From Caulochytrium protostelioides (taxonomy: Eukaryota > Chytridiomycota > Caulochytriomycetes > Caulochytriales > Caulochytriaceae): 60,123 nucleotides of DNA. Below, piece by piece: positions 17,063-28,700 of this stretch (position 1 is its first letter; each line of letters opens with the position of its first letter). A model generated the notes under the pieces. That model saw only the letters and a program-made list of their open reading frames with translations. It did not search any database and was not told the DNA's origin. The translations under genes and the position numbers were made by a program. The DNA lies in contig ML014227.1 of assembly GCA_003615045.1 (NCBI GenBank), forward strand, positions 1 to 60,123. The letters run 5' to 3'.

Positions 17063-18499
17063 ATGGCGCTGCTCCGCGCCGCCCAGACGGCGGCGGCCCA
17101 CGCCTGGCGGTCCATACAGCACGGCGCCGATCCGAACGCGCTGCTCCACTTCGTGCTCGGCTCGCTCTGCGGCTACCTGCTGTTTGCGTGGCACGACGCG
17201 TCCCTTCGGTCGCGATCGCCCAAGGCCGTGCCGCCGCCGCCGCCACCCGACCCAACCGCCGCTGCCGTCGGATCGGACGCTCCACCGAATGGCGACGCCT
17301 TCCAGACGCGCGGCCGTCCGCCGCATCTGACGGCGCCCCAGACCGCATGGTCGCCTGCTGCGGCGGCGAGTGCGGCGGCGGCGGCGGCGGCGCCGCCGCC
17401 GCCGCCGCCAAGAACAGCGAGTCCCGGCGGCTTCCCGCCGTCGCTGGGCACGCCTGGCACGCCCGCCGAGTCCGCGTCGTCTGCGACGCCCGGCACGACG
17501 GCGCCGGCCGCCGCCGCGCCCGGACCGCGGCCGCCGCTGCGACGGCACACGACGGCGTCGCCGACGCGCGCGTCCTCGCCGGATATCGGCGTCCGCCGCG
17601 GCCGGCTCCAGCTCGCCGCAGCGCGCGAGGAGATCCAGGCGCTGCAGGCCGAAGTCAACCAGCGCGAAGCCGCGCGCGTCTCGCTGTCGTTTCTGCTGGA
17701 GTGCCGCACCCGCGAGCTCAAGGAGCTTGAGGAAGACTTGGCGCGCAGCCAGATGATGGTCGCGGCGCAGACCACCAGCGGGCCCGGCGGCCATGGGGGC
17801 GCCGACCATTACCACCTCGCCTGCCACCACCACGCCGCCCGCGGCGGCCATGCCGGCGCTATGAGCGCGTGCAGCGGCGCGTCGCTCGCCGTTGACGCGT
17901 CGGCCGAGTCGGCCGACGATCTGCTGCTGCACCCGCTTGCGTCGCTGCCCCACGTCCACAGCCGCCACGGCTCGGCCGTCTCCTCGGTCTCCGCTTCCTC
18001 CGCGGCCGCCGCATCGGGCGCTCATCCCCGCCACGCCGTCTACACGACGACCACGACGACCACGACGACCGCCGGCGCCTGGAACCCCGCCGGCGCCCGC
18101 GGCGCCGCGCACCACGGCGCCAGCGACCACGACGCGCACGCCAACGGCGACCTGCACCACACCTGCCATGCGGCGGCGGCCAAGCACGACGGCGCGCATG
18201 CTCATGCCCACGCGCAAGCACACCTGCATGGCCACGGCGCCTCGCTGGCCGGGGGTGGCGTCGGCGGCGGCGACGGCGTCGCCGTGCCCATCGTTTATGG
18301 CAAAAGCGCCAACAGCAGCCGCACGAGCTCTCCCTCCCACGGCGTGGCTGGCGGCATCGCGTGCGGGGCGGCGAGCGCCGCGCTGCGTTCGAATCTGCCG
18401 ATCGGGCAGCTGCAGGAAGACCTGGATCTCTTGCATGAAGCCAGTATCACGTTTGCTGCTCGCGACGACGACGATGACGATGACGACGACGACGATGAC

Positions 18500-18531
<32 letters not shown>

Positions 18532-21391
18532 CGACGAAGCGACGTCGACGACCGACGACGAGCACGCGGACGAAGCGAGCGAGCTGGAAAGCACTAGCGA
18601 GGACGCCTCGGAAGACGACAGCGACGATGGCGTCGATCTGCCCGTCCACTTCTCGAGCGCTGCCGCGACGGTCACGGTGATCGCGCCCGTTGCGGTCCGT
18701 CCGGCCCGTTGCGGCGACGAAGACGAAGACGATGAGGACGACGAGGACGATGAGGACGACGATGAAGCCGATGCGGTGCCCATCGTGATTCCAATCCAGA
18801 CAGCGTCGTCGTCGTATGAAGACGATGACGATGAGGACGAGGACGAGACGGAGTCGAATAGCGAGACCGAGTCGAATCCGGTCCGCGACGCCGTCGCCAT
18901 GCTCATGCATCGGCCCTCAATCACCGACTCGTCCGACTCGGAGCCGCCCTCGCCCCACACGCTGCATGCCGCCGCGGCGTCCGCCGCCGCCGGCCGCCGG
19001 CCCGGCGGCCCTGACCGCCAGGCCTCGTACGAGGAGACGTCCGAGTCCGAATGGGACAGCGAGAGCGCGCTCGCGGGGCTCTACTCGAGCGCGCGCGGCG
19101 GCCTCTCGAGCGGCATGCCGCCGCGCGGCGCGCCGCTGTACGGCTCCTACACGCTCAAGAACGGCGTCGTGATGCACGGGCCCGGGGCCGACGGCGCGGC
19201 GCTCGGCGGCGGCGGCGGCCGCGGCAGCATGGGGATGGGCCTGGACGCCGCGGGCGCCGGCATGGGCCTCAGCATGGGCCTCAACCTGGGCCTCGGCAGC
19301 GCGGCGTTCGGCCGCACCGGCTCGGACCTCGAGCTCGGCGGCGAGGCGCCGTTCATCGCGGAAGCCGACCTTGAGCAGCGCATCGTCGACCTCGTGTCGC
19401 AGCTGCTGACCTCGCGCATCCACGTCGGCGTGATCCTGATGGAGCTCGATATGCTGTGCATGCCGCAGCGTCCGGAAGATCTGCCGCGGCGCTTGATGAC
19501 CATCTTCCGCGCGCTCAACCATACCTGCTTCGCCAGTTTGCTGCATCCTGCGCCGCCGGCCGCGTCGGCGTCGGCGTCATCGTCGTCGTCGTCGGCCATG
19601 GTGCCCGCCACGCCCGGTGGCAGCGCCCCGGGCGCTAGTGGTGGTCCGAGCTGCGCCATGCCGCCATCGACCGCGGGCAGCGGCAGCCTGCCGATCAGTT
19701 ACCATATGTCATCGAGCCGCAGTGTCAACTCGCCGGTCCCCAAGATCCCCGCCAGTCTCGTGCTCGGCCAGGAATCCAACCTGTTCCCGCTGATCTTTGT
19801 CCACTTCCTCGACGAGGGCCGACAGCAGGTCGGCATCTACTTTGATGCGCTCATGCTGCCGCTTCCCGGCGAAACGGACTTTGATTTGAACAGTGGCATC
19901 GACGACGACAACCGCGACCACGGTGACGCCAACGGGGACGGCGCGCACGACGTGTACAACGCGCACGACGCATACGGCGCGCCCATCGCGGACAGAACCA
20001 CGACGACGACGGCCGCGGCGGCGGGCGACGCCATCTCTCCAGACCAAGCGTACTGGGCGCCGCGGCGCCAGATCCTGGAGTGGTCGCTGTCGCGGTCGAT
20101 CGTGAGCCGCGACGAGCTCGGACGCTGGCTCGTCGCGTACAGCCAGCCGCCGCCGGGCCACGACCTGGAGTTCGGCAGCCCGAGTCCCGCTGCGAGCGCG
20201 CCGTCCTCGGGCCATCCGGACGCCGCTGGCATGGCCCGCGACCCGCTGTCGCCGGGGATGCCGCCCTACGGCTCCCGCGCGCACCGCGCCCTCTCGCCCG
20301 AGACGCGGCGGCAGCTCCAGATCCTCTACGACGAGCTCGTCACGCCGGGCTCGCGCCAGTCCTCGTTCATGTCGGCGCCCGGCGAGATCCTTAACGAGGT
20401 CCTCGGCACGCTGGTCGCTGAGGATGCGCATCCCACCGCCTCCGCGGCGCCCTCTTCAGCCGCCGCCCCTGGCGCACCGCCGACCGTGTCCGCGACCCAC
20501 GACGCTGACCACCCGCACCCGATGGTTGTCTCCGAGACGGCGTCCGTGACCCTCCGCCAGACCCGCGGCATCCGACTGTCGCGGTCGCCGTCGCCCACGG
20601 GCTCGCCGCCAGGCTCCGCCGCCGCGTCACCGCCCCTGCCGCCGGATGCGCTGGACCGCCTGGCCGCCACTTTCCCGGCCGACGGCGTCCACCGGTGCCG
20701 CCAAGCGCACAGCACGCCGCTCTCGCCCCTGGCGCTGTCGGCGGCCTCGTCAGCCTCGATCGCCGTGCCCGAGACGCCGCCGGCCGCGCCTCTCGTCGCC
20801 GTCGCCGCGGCCGCGGCCGCCGGCCACGCGACCTCCCGCCCGCCGTCCGCCGCGTCCTCCACCAGCTCGCTGTCCCGTGCCGGCGGCGGCGGACCCGGCG
20901 GCGGCGGCGGCGGCGGCGGCCCGTCCCCGGTCGGATCGACCGTGTCGTCGACGGTCTCGTCGTCGGCCGTCGGCGGGACCCCCGCGCTGCCCTCGCCGGC
21001 GCTCAGCGCGCGGCGCGGCCCGCGCGCCTCGCACTCGACCGTGGCCGTCACGACCGCGATCGCCACAAGCGGCGGCGTGCGGCTCTCGCTGCCGCGCGCG
21101 TCCTCGTCCTCGTCGCTCGGCGGCCGCGACGGCGGCCGCGACGGCGGCCGCGACGGCAGCATGAGCGCCTACGGCCCGCTGCCGCCGTCGTCGCTCGGCG
21201 CCGGGGGGCCCTTCGGGTCCGGGTCCGGCTCGACGACGTCGATGGCCGCGGCGGCCGCGCAAGCCATGGCCCCCGCGACGGCGGCGGCCGCGCACCGCTC
21301 GCATCCGTCGCCGCTGCTCGCCTACCATCCGACCAGCAAGAGCGTCAAGTTCCACTTGGAAGGCGCGACGGCGGCGCGAACCGAGTCGTAA
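17063..21391 (+). CDS. Unrecognised large membrane-anchored protein with coiled coil and poly-Asp tract
   Basis: A 1,442-residue protein I do not recognise. Start is ATG 17063. A single hydrophobic segment lies at about 29-46 (LLHFVLGSLCGYLLFAW), so the bulk is probably anchored by its N-terminus. Residues about 189-235 look like a coiled coil (EEIQALQAEVNQREAARV, then ELKELEEDLARS). A run of exactly 24 Asp occupies 468-491, followed by more acidic segments to about 610. The most ordered part is about 766-830 (LEQRIVDLVSQLLTSRIHVG, MELDMLC, LPRRLMTIFRALNHTCF) and about 910-945 (LFPLIFVHFLDEGRQQVGIY), then a helical stretch ending LGRWLVAYSQ. The C-terminal 350 residues are Ser/Pro/Ala-rich and end SKSVKFHLEG. 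Third-position G/C bias is strong across the whole frame, supporting coding. Three CACGTG sites lie upstream. Function unknown. Confidence 0.8.
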
Positions 21392-21397
21392 GCAATC

Positions 21398-21415
21398 CCC
21401 CTGACCGGTCAGGGG
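21398..21415. promoter_or_regulatory. 18-bp perfect palindrome just after the stop codon
   Basis: CCCCTGACCGGTCAGGGG is a perfect inverted repeat with no spacer, starting 6 bp after the TAA of the preceding gene. It could be a dimeric protein-binding site or a hairpin in the 3' UTR. Either role is inferred. Confidence 0.4.
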
Positions 21416-22238
21416 TCATGGTCGAGCGATTGGCGAGGGCCCTGCGTGGCTTTTCGCGTGTAAAAATGACAATCCCACCTTGTTGATAGATCCGTGAAGC
21501 TTCTTGGTTGTAATGATCATGAGGCCGCTCGACGGCATGTCGCTCGCGATCACCCGAAACGCATGGCATTGCATGCATCGTTGACGGGGTGCTTAGCACG
21601 CCGAGACGGATCGGTCGATGCGGCCGACAGGGCGGTTGGTCGCCCGCGCGTTTCGTTGCCGTTGCCGATCGTCGTAACACGGGTCCATCCGATGGCCACG
21701 TCGCCCCTTCCACGGTGCAGACGTCTGGCGGTGAGGGTGTGTGGGTGGGCGATGGCCTCGTCTGGGCGTCGTTAAATCCCTGAAGCGGAGGCCATGTTGC
21801 CGTCGGAGACCGTGGCGGCGGGTCGGTCGGGCGCGCGGCGAGGGCGGGCCGGGCGACCATAACAAAACGGACGGCGGCCGCGCCGACGCGCATGCGGCGC
21901 CGCCAGCCGGCGTCCACGGCGGGCGACGAGCGGCGACGTCTGGAACGCATGCGAAGGCACGAGCGTTTCGATCGCGCGGGCTTGGGCCGGCTTGGGCGCG
22001 GTCCACGTGGGCCACGGCGGCGATCGGCGCAGGCGGGCCCGGCGGTGGCCGGCGGCGGGAGCGGCATCCGGGGCTGTCGTGCGGATACTCGAGGTGATTA
22101 GATCTGCGACGAGGGCCGTGCTGGCGCTCTGTACAGCGACGTGCACGGACCGGTCGTCCCTCGCGTGGGATGCGTGATAGTGCTTGATCAGCACACCGCG
22201 ACGCTTCACACCTCTCAGCGATCTGCGTGCCGCCGTTC
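21416..22238. other. Intergenic before the F-box-like gene
   Basis: About 800 bp with no supported gene. It contains the 3' region of the membrane-anchored protein gene and the promoter of the next gene. TGTAAAAA at about 21460 is a possible 3'-end signal. No strong repeat. Confidence 0.45.
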
Positions 22239-24266
22239 ATGGTCGTCCCTGGTCGCTTCGTGTCGCTGACCGCCGCTGATCACGACCCATCGCCGCTGAT
22301 CGCCCCCTCCCAGCTGCCGTCCGTGCCGCCGCCGCCGTCGCCGCCGTCGCACGTCCTGCCTCGCCATCGCCCGCTCGGCGTTTCCGAACTGGCGTCGTCG
22401 CTCGGAGTACCCGTGGCACGGGAACCGCCGCCGCCGGTCGGCGCCGCCGCGAGCCATGCCGATGCCGATGCCGACCGCGACCGCACGCGCCTCGTGCCGG
22501 CGTCGTGCGCGGCGGACCCGCGGCGGTCTGCCTTGTTGCGTCTCGATGACATGACCGCGCTCGCGATGGCGGCCGCCGCCCCCGTGGCCGCCTCGAATGC
22601 CGCGGCGGCGCCGTCGACCTCGGCGCCGCCGCCCGCATCGCCCCCCGCGAAACCCAGTCGGCTCGACCGGTTGCCGCCGGAGGTCGTGTCGCACATCATG
22701 GTCGATGCGTTCACGTCGCAGCTGCCCGCGACGTGCCGGCGCTACTACGCGCTGTGGCGGTCGCGGCCGGTGCAGCGGCGCCACGCCGTGCGGCGGCATC
22801 CGGACCTCGTGGCGCTGCTGCACCGGTCGATGAGCGTGTTCCATCCGTGCGAGTGGGGCACGGACCTGCTGTACCGCAGCAAGCGCGGCGTCATCCCGCG
22901 CGTCCTCGACGGGCAGCCCGAGGTGGCCGCCGTCGTCGACGCGCTGCTCAACGACGCCGTCCGGCCGCTGCGCCGCGACCCCTCGTGGCGCACCGCCGTG
23001 CGGGCCGACCCAGTGCCGTGGCGCTCCGGCGCCGCGCCGGCGCCCGACTTTCTCCGCCTCTGGTCCGACGACCCGGACGACGCCGTCGTGGCCGAGCACG
23101 ACGCGGCCGCGGCGGCCGGTGAACGCGACGGCGCCGATGCGGGCGACGCCGCGGCGCCGCCGGCGGATCGGCGAGACCCCGCCGACGAGACGGCACTCGC
23201 GGCGACGGCGCGGCCACCGCCGCCGGGCCCAGCAGCCGGAGCGGCGACGGCGTCCGACCCCGCGGCGAGCAACAGCGACGAAGCGCTGTGGGTGGACCCC
23301 AGCTTCCGGCACCAGTTTGTCAATATGGCGATGGAGGCGCATCTGCGCGTGGATGCGTCGGACATGGAGCCCGGCGGCCGCATGACGACGACGCGCGTGC
23401 TGAACTGGTGCGCGTTCCACGGGTTTACGTCAGGCCTCGCCGTGTGCTTTGCGCGGCAGCCGTGGCGGCGCGTGGCGCTGCAGTCCGGGACGTACTTTGC
23501 CCTCGCGGGCATGCAGCCGCGGACCTTCGCCATGCTGCGCGCCCAGGCCGTGCGCTGGGCGCCGCAGACCGCCGGCGGCGGCGGCGGTAGCGGCCGCCCG
23601 GCCCTGGACGCCAACCGCGCGTGGCCGCTCACCGACCGCATCATCGAAATCTACCTGGCGATCCTTGCGAAGGTCGCGCGCAGCCGCCGTGGGCAGCTGA
23701 TGCCTTTCCATGTCGTGGACTGCCTGCAGCACATCATGCGCATTCCGACCCGCGACGCGTCGCCGCCGCCGTCGGGTTCGGCGTCCTCCTCGCCCGCGGC
23801 GCGACGGGTGCCGCCACCGCCGCCGGCTTCGGGGCCGACCCCGTCGCCCGTGCCCGTGCCCGTCTCGAGCGCAGCGAACGAGTCGCCATCGTCGACGCCG
23901 CCGCTGTCGCCCATGTGGCGCCGCGCCGTGTGCGCCTTCGGCTGGCACCCGACGTGCCTCGCGTGGCTCCTGGAGGTCGAGCCGCGAATCGATCTGAACG
24001 AGATCGACTTCACGCTGCTGCAGGGCTGCAGCGCGGCGTGGATGGCGCAGTGGACGCGGCTGGTGTGCTCGCAGGCGCTCGCGCGGCCCGACGCGCGCGC
24101 GATCGTGTTCAATGTCCTGCCGATCCTCGTGCAGTCGGACAAGATCCGGCTGGACTTTGCGACGGCGAACGCGCTCGTCCGTGCCGAAGCCGAGCTCGAG
24201 CCCCTGCGGCCCCGGCGCGACGGCTTTGTGCGCTACCCGCTCGCCCAGTGGTATGTTCCCAAGTAG
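22239..24266 (+). CDS. F-box-like protein
   Basis: A 675-residue protein starting at ATG 22239; an in-frame GTG four codons upstream is ignored. The first 140 residues are Pro/Ala-rich. Residues about 143-185 (LDRLPPEVVSHIMVDAF, ATCRRYYALW) follow the F-box pattern: a Leu-Pro start, E-V-spaced hydrophobics and Cys/Arg then Trp. A second ordered part follows at about 195-270 (FHPCEWGTDLLYRSKRGV). From about 355 on there are helical segments (NWCAFHGFTSGLAVCFARQP, MQPRTFAMLRAQAV, HVVDCLQHIMRIP) that could be degenerate repeats of the substrate-binding part. F-box proteins link substrates to SCF ubiquitin ligases. That role is inferred, and the substrate is unknown. Confidence 0.65.
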   Translation: MVVPGRFVSLTAADHDPSPLIAPSQLPSVPPPPSPPSHVLPRHRPLGVSELASSLGVPVAREPPPPVGAAASHADADADRDRTRLVPASCAADPRRSALLRLDDMTALAMAAAAPVAASNAAAAPSTSAPPPASPPAKPSRLDRLPPEVVSHIMVDAFTSQLPATCRRYYALWRSRPVQRRHAVRRHPDLVALLHRSMSVFHPCEWGTDLLYRSKRGVIPRVLDGQPEVAAVVDALLNDAVRPLRRDPSWRTAVRADPVPWRSGAAPAPDFLRLWSDDPDDAVVAEHDAAAAAGERDGADAGDAAAPPADRRDPADETALAATARPPPPGPAAGAATASDPAASNSDEALWVDPSFRHQFVNMAMEAHLRVDASDMEPGGRMTTTRVLNWCAFHGFTSGLAVCFARQPWRRVALQSGTYFALAGMQPRTFAMLRAQAVRWAPQTAGGGGGSGRPALDANRAWPLTDRIIEIYLAILAKVARSRRGQLMPFHVVDCLQHIMRIPTRDASPPPSGSASSSPAARRVPPPPPASGPTPSPVPVPVSSAANESPSSTPPLSPMWRRAVCAFGWHPTCLAWLLEVEPRIDLNEIDFTLLQGCSAAWMAQWTRLVCSQALARPDARAIVFNVLPILVQSDKIRLDFATANALVRAEAELEPLRPRRDGFVRYPLAQWYVPK

Positions 24267-24856
24267 CCTCTCGACGACATGGTCGGGGCCCCGCGCCGTC
24301 GCCGGGCACGCCTCCCGTGGGATATGCCCGACGGGTTGCAGCCACGCGGCTAGGCCCGACCGCTGTTCCAGAAGGCCGGAACGTCCCTGGCGCGACGGAG
24401 GAGTCCCTGTGTACATAGAGTTTCCCGGGTATCGCATCGTTGAAAGAAGCGTGGTGGCGGCCCTGGTGGCCGCGGCGATGAGGGTGAACGCCGCGTGGGA
24501 GAGCAGGGTCCACGGGTCGTCGGTGCCATGCCACCATCCAGCCAGGCGCGGAGGGCGTTATCGCACGAGAACGACCGCCGTCGTCTTCCGTGGCGGCGAT
24601 CGCCTCCAGCACGCGGGGTTGAGGCGCCGCCGTCGCGCCAGCCGCCGCCGCCGCAGGCGCGTGCTCGACCCCGCTGTCCGCATGGGATCGCCGTGAATGC
24701 GCCGCGCCTGCGCCGCGCGTCTGCGCGTTCACGGCGCCGCCTGCATGCCGCGGCACGTCGGGCGATGGAACCCCCCGCGCGGAAGGCGGTCCTCCGGAGG
24801 CGGCGGGCGGGAGCCATCGCGGATCGCCGCTCGCACGTGCCGGAGACGTCCTTCAC

Positions 24857-24888
<32 letters not shown>

Positions 24889-25022
24889 CACGGCGGCGGC
24901 CGCGCTCCCGGCGACGGCGGCTTCGGCCTCGGGCCTCGGGCGGCTTGGGCGCTGATCCCCCTGACGGCGGCGGCGGCGGCGGCGCGGCGGCGGCGGCCGT
25001 GCATCTGTTGTGGGGGCGCCGT

Positions 25023-25060
<38 letters not shown>

Positions 25061-25747
25061 ACCGACGGCGCCTTCCGGGCCGGCGGCGGCGGCGGGCAAG
25101 CAGACGGCTCGGCGGCGGGCGGTAGGAACGACGCGCTACGCACCCCGACGGCGGGCATCATCAAGCTTCGTGCCGCGGCAGCGCCGGAGGCGGACCTCGG
25201 ACGCCGCGGCGAGGCGAGGGTGCTCGGTGATAGCGGCGATCCCCGACGCGTCGGACGCCTTCTCCGGCGACGGGATCTCCGTATGAGGATCGCCAGACGC
25301 GCAAGGCCTCGTATCAAGGTTTCCCCTGATCGCGGCGCCCTTCCCGAAGCGACGGCGGCGAGGCGATCCTCCTCCCGTCTTGACGGCCGCGGCACCGACG
25401 GCATCCGACGGCTCCTCTTCTTGCTCGCCGACGCGCGCCACGGCCGCCCGTTGTCTTCGCAACGCTGTTTCGTGCCGATCCCGATCCCTAGCCCGCCGCC
25501 CACGCCGCTGCCCGTCCGGGACGGCGGCCTGCTCCTCCCCGCACCATGCCTGTGCGCCGACCGCGCCGCGCATCCGTCTCCTGCCGCCGCTGAGCGGCGC
25601 TCGTCTGACGATCGCGCGTCCCGCGCATCGCGCCACTGCTCGCGGCGTCGTTCTTGCTGACGGAATCGCGCGAGCCCCACGGCTGCTTTCGGCCGCCAAC
25701 TCCGCTGCCGCTGCCGCTGCCACTGCCGCCCGTCGACCGCGGGACTC
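24267..25747. other. Intergenic, GGC-rich, upstream of the GUCD1-domain gene
   Basis: About 1.5 kb without a supported gene. GGC runs at about 24858-24900, 24965-25000 and 25028-25062 produce long open frames of Gly, Ala or Arg on both strands, which are rejected. It should hold the GUCD1 promoter. Confidence 0.5.
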
Positions 25748-28700
25748 ATGTGGCCATCGCGTCTGCTGGGTCGGAAGCCGCCGCCGCCGCCGCCGCCGCC
25801 GCCGACCCACGACCTGACCGACGACCGCTCAGGGATCCCCCCGCCCTCGCCACCGTCGCCGTCGGCGGCGCGATCACCCTCCGTGCCGGCGTCCCCGCCG
25901 GCCTCGAGCGCGCCACGCCCCGATGCCGACGCGCGCCGTGGGCCGGACCGCGAGCGGGACGGCGGGACGGCGTTGTCGAGTGCGGCGGCGGCGCCGCGCC
26001 CGCGGGACCTGCGGCGGTCGCTTATCACCAGCGTCCCCTTCCTCCACGCGGCTGCCCGGACGGCGTGGGGCCGGTCGGGCACGTCGAGTCCGCGGCTGAG
26101 CGACGGCAGCGACGGCGGCGACGGCGCCTCGCTCCTCGAGTGGCACGACAGCGTCGACCACCTGCCTGCCGACGAGGCTGACACCGGGAGCGAGGCCGAC
26201 GCCGGTCGCGACACCCGCGAGGGCGAGCCGGTGCCGGCCCGGCGGCCGCCGGCGTTCGTGCTGAGCGCGCCCATGGCGGCCAAGACGGGCGGCAGCGCGT
26301 ACCGCTTGTGGCAGCGCGGCCGGGCGTCCGAGCCGGCGTCGCGGCCGACGGCGAGCGACGCCGACGGCGAGGCCGACGCCGACGACCACGAGGCCGACGC
26401 CGACGACCGCGAGGCCGACGCCGACGCCGCGTCCGACGGCTGGCCGCGGCGCGCGGGCGCACGTCCCGCGCGGCGCTCCACCGACGAGCGTCCTGGGTCG
26501 GTGGCGTCGCAGACGCCGCCGTACGCGACGCCCACGGGCAGCGTCCACCAGACCTCCTCGCGGCAAGCCGCGGCGGCGGCGGCGGCGGCGGCGGCGCCGT
26601 CGCATCCGCCCCCGCCCCCGCATCCACACCAGCTGCACCGCCGCCACCGGCACCCGCACGACCGCTCGTACTCGACCGCCCACGAGGGCGGCACCCGGCC
26701 GTCGTCGGCGCGGTCGGCGGCCTCGCGGTGGCCTCTCAGCGGTGTCGCGACCGCCTCACATGCGTCCGTGGACTCGGGGCCGCAGACGCCGCCCGACTCG
26801 GCCGACTGGTCGTCGTCGTCCTCCGACATCGATCCGTCCGCTGCGGCGGCGGCGGCGGCGGCGGCTGCCGAAGCGGAGACAGCGTCCGACGGCGCGGCCG
26901 GCGCCGCGCCGCAGCGCCACATGCGCGGCCTGTTCGCGAACCCCTTCGATGCGCGGCGCGCCTTCCGACCGCGGCTGGCCGCCGCGGCGTGGCTCAGCAC
27001 GCCCGTGCTGCGCCGGGCCCCCGCGACCCTGCCGCCGTCGACGCCGGTGCTCGAGGATCTGGCGACGCCGTCCGAGGCTTCCGACATCCTGCTCGATGCC
27101 GAGATCGCCACCGAGCGGGGCCCCGACGAAGGCCCTGCGGTCGACGCGAGTCACCGGACCAGTGACGACGACAGCGGGAGCGAGAGCGAGAGCGGCGAGG
27201 ACGTGGCGGCCGCTGCGCTGGCCAAGGGCGCAGTGGTCGAGACCCCCGTCTACCTCTACCCCAAGATCCCGTGGCACCCGCAGACCGACGCGTGGGACTG
27301 CGGCATCGCCGTGGTGTCCATGGTGCTGCTCGCGCTTGGCAAGATCGACACGCCGCTGTTCGCGCTCGCCGAGTCGCCGGACCAGTCGGTGTGGACCATC
27401 GACCTCGCCACGATATTGCAGCGCTTCCAGGTGCCCGACTTCACCTTCTTCACGTCCTATATCGGCATCAACTGGCAGTATACGAACGACGCCTTCTACA
27501 ACGACGCGCTCGGCGACGACCGCGAGCGTGTCCACCGGCTCTTTGCGTCCGCGGCCGACGCCGGCATCCGCGTGATCCCGATGGCCCTCGAGGCCAGCGA
27601 CCTCCGCCGCTTTCTCATGTCCGGGCAGTATGCCGCCATCGTCCTCACCGACCTGCGCTACCTGCAGTGCATCGCGTGCGCCCGCGGCACCGGCTTCATG
27701 GCGCGCCGCCTTTTCCCGCTCGTCCAGGGCTGGCGCGCCGTCACCCGGCTGCTCTCGAAGGGCGCCCAGGTCCTCACCCGCGCTTCCACGTGGCGCGTCG
27801 TCTTCTGCTTGCCTCTCAGCGGCTGCCGCAGCTGCCGAGGCGACGGCGGCGGCGACGGCGCCTGCGGCCGCGGCCGCCGTCCCGGATCGCTTGCGACGCC
27901 GCGCTCCCGCGGGGCCCGGGAAAGCGCCGTGCGCGCCGCCTCGCGGTTCCTGCGGCGGCCCGACGCCGCCCGCCGCCACCGCTACAGCTACGACCACGGG
28001 GTCACCGACGTGCCTGCTTTTTCGCCCACGCTGGACCACCGCCGGCGGCTGCTCGGCGGCATGGCGGCAGGCGGCGGCAGTGGCGGCGGCAGCACGCAGC
28101 ACGAGAGTCTGCTGTCGCCGTGGCTCGCGCCCGCGCGCCGTCCGTCACGCTCGGAGCGCAGCCAGTCCGCCGCCGAGCGCCGGCCCTCGTGGTCGTTCGT
28201 GGCGCGCCCCGGCGACGCGGCGAACGCTTCCACCGCCGCCTCCGCGGACGGCGGCGGCGCTGCCGCGACCCTTGCCCATGGCGGCGGGCGGGAGATGCCG
28301 CACGGCCGCAGCCGGTCGCCAGCGAGCCCCGACGGCGGCGCGTCGGCGCCGTCCATGGACCTCGACGACGAGGTCGACGAAGCCGATACGCCTTGGGACC
28401 CGACGGTCGATCCGTACGTCGCGCTGCCGAACGACCGCGCGTTCCGCACCGTGACGCCGCACCGCGGCACCGTCACGGGCACGCTCGCCGAGATCGACGA
28501 GACGTCGGCGCTGCTGCCGTCGCCGCGGTCCCAGGCGGCCACGGCATCCGCCTCGGCCGTGACGGTGAGCCAGCCCAAGCCGACGTTCGGCGCGCCGACG
28601 GCGTCGCCGCTGCTGGACCCGCGCGCCTTCTTTGGCCGCCGCGCCACGCTGGCCTCCGGCGACGCGAGCGCCGCGAAAACCCGGGCCGCAGGCGGCGCCG

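Noticed and set aside
16934-18910. 658-codon minus-strand frame with Val/Ile-rich runs that look like membrane segments
   Set aside because: The Val/Ile runs are the reverse reading of GAC/GAT Asp codons of the plus-strand gene.
24853-27111. 752-codon minus-strand open frame opposite the GUCD1-domain gene
   Set aside because: Poly-Ala/Arg/Ser translation with no family resemblance; antisense shadow.
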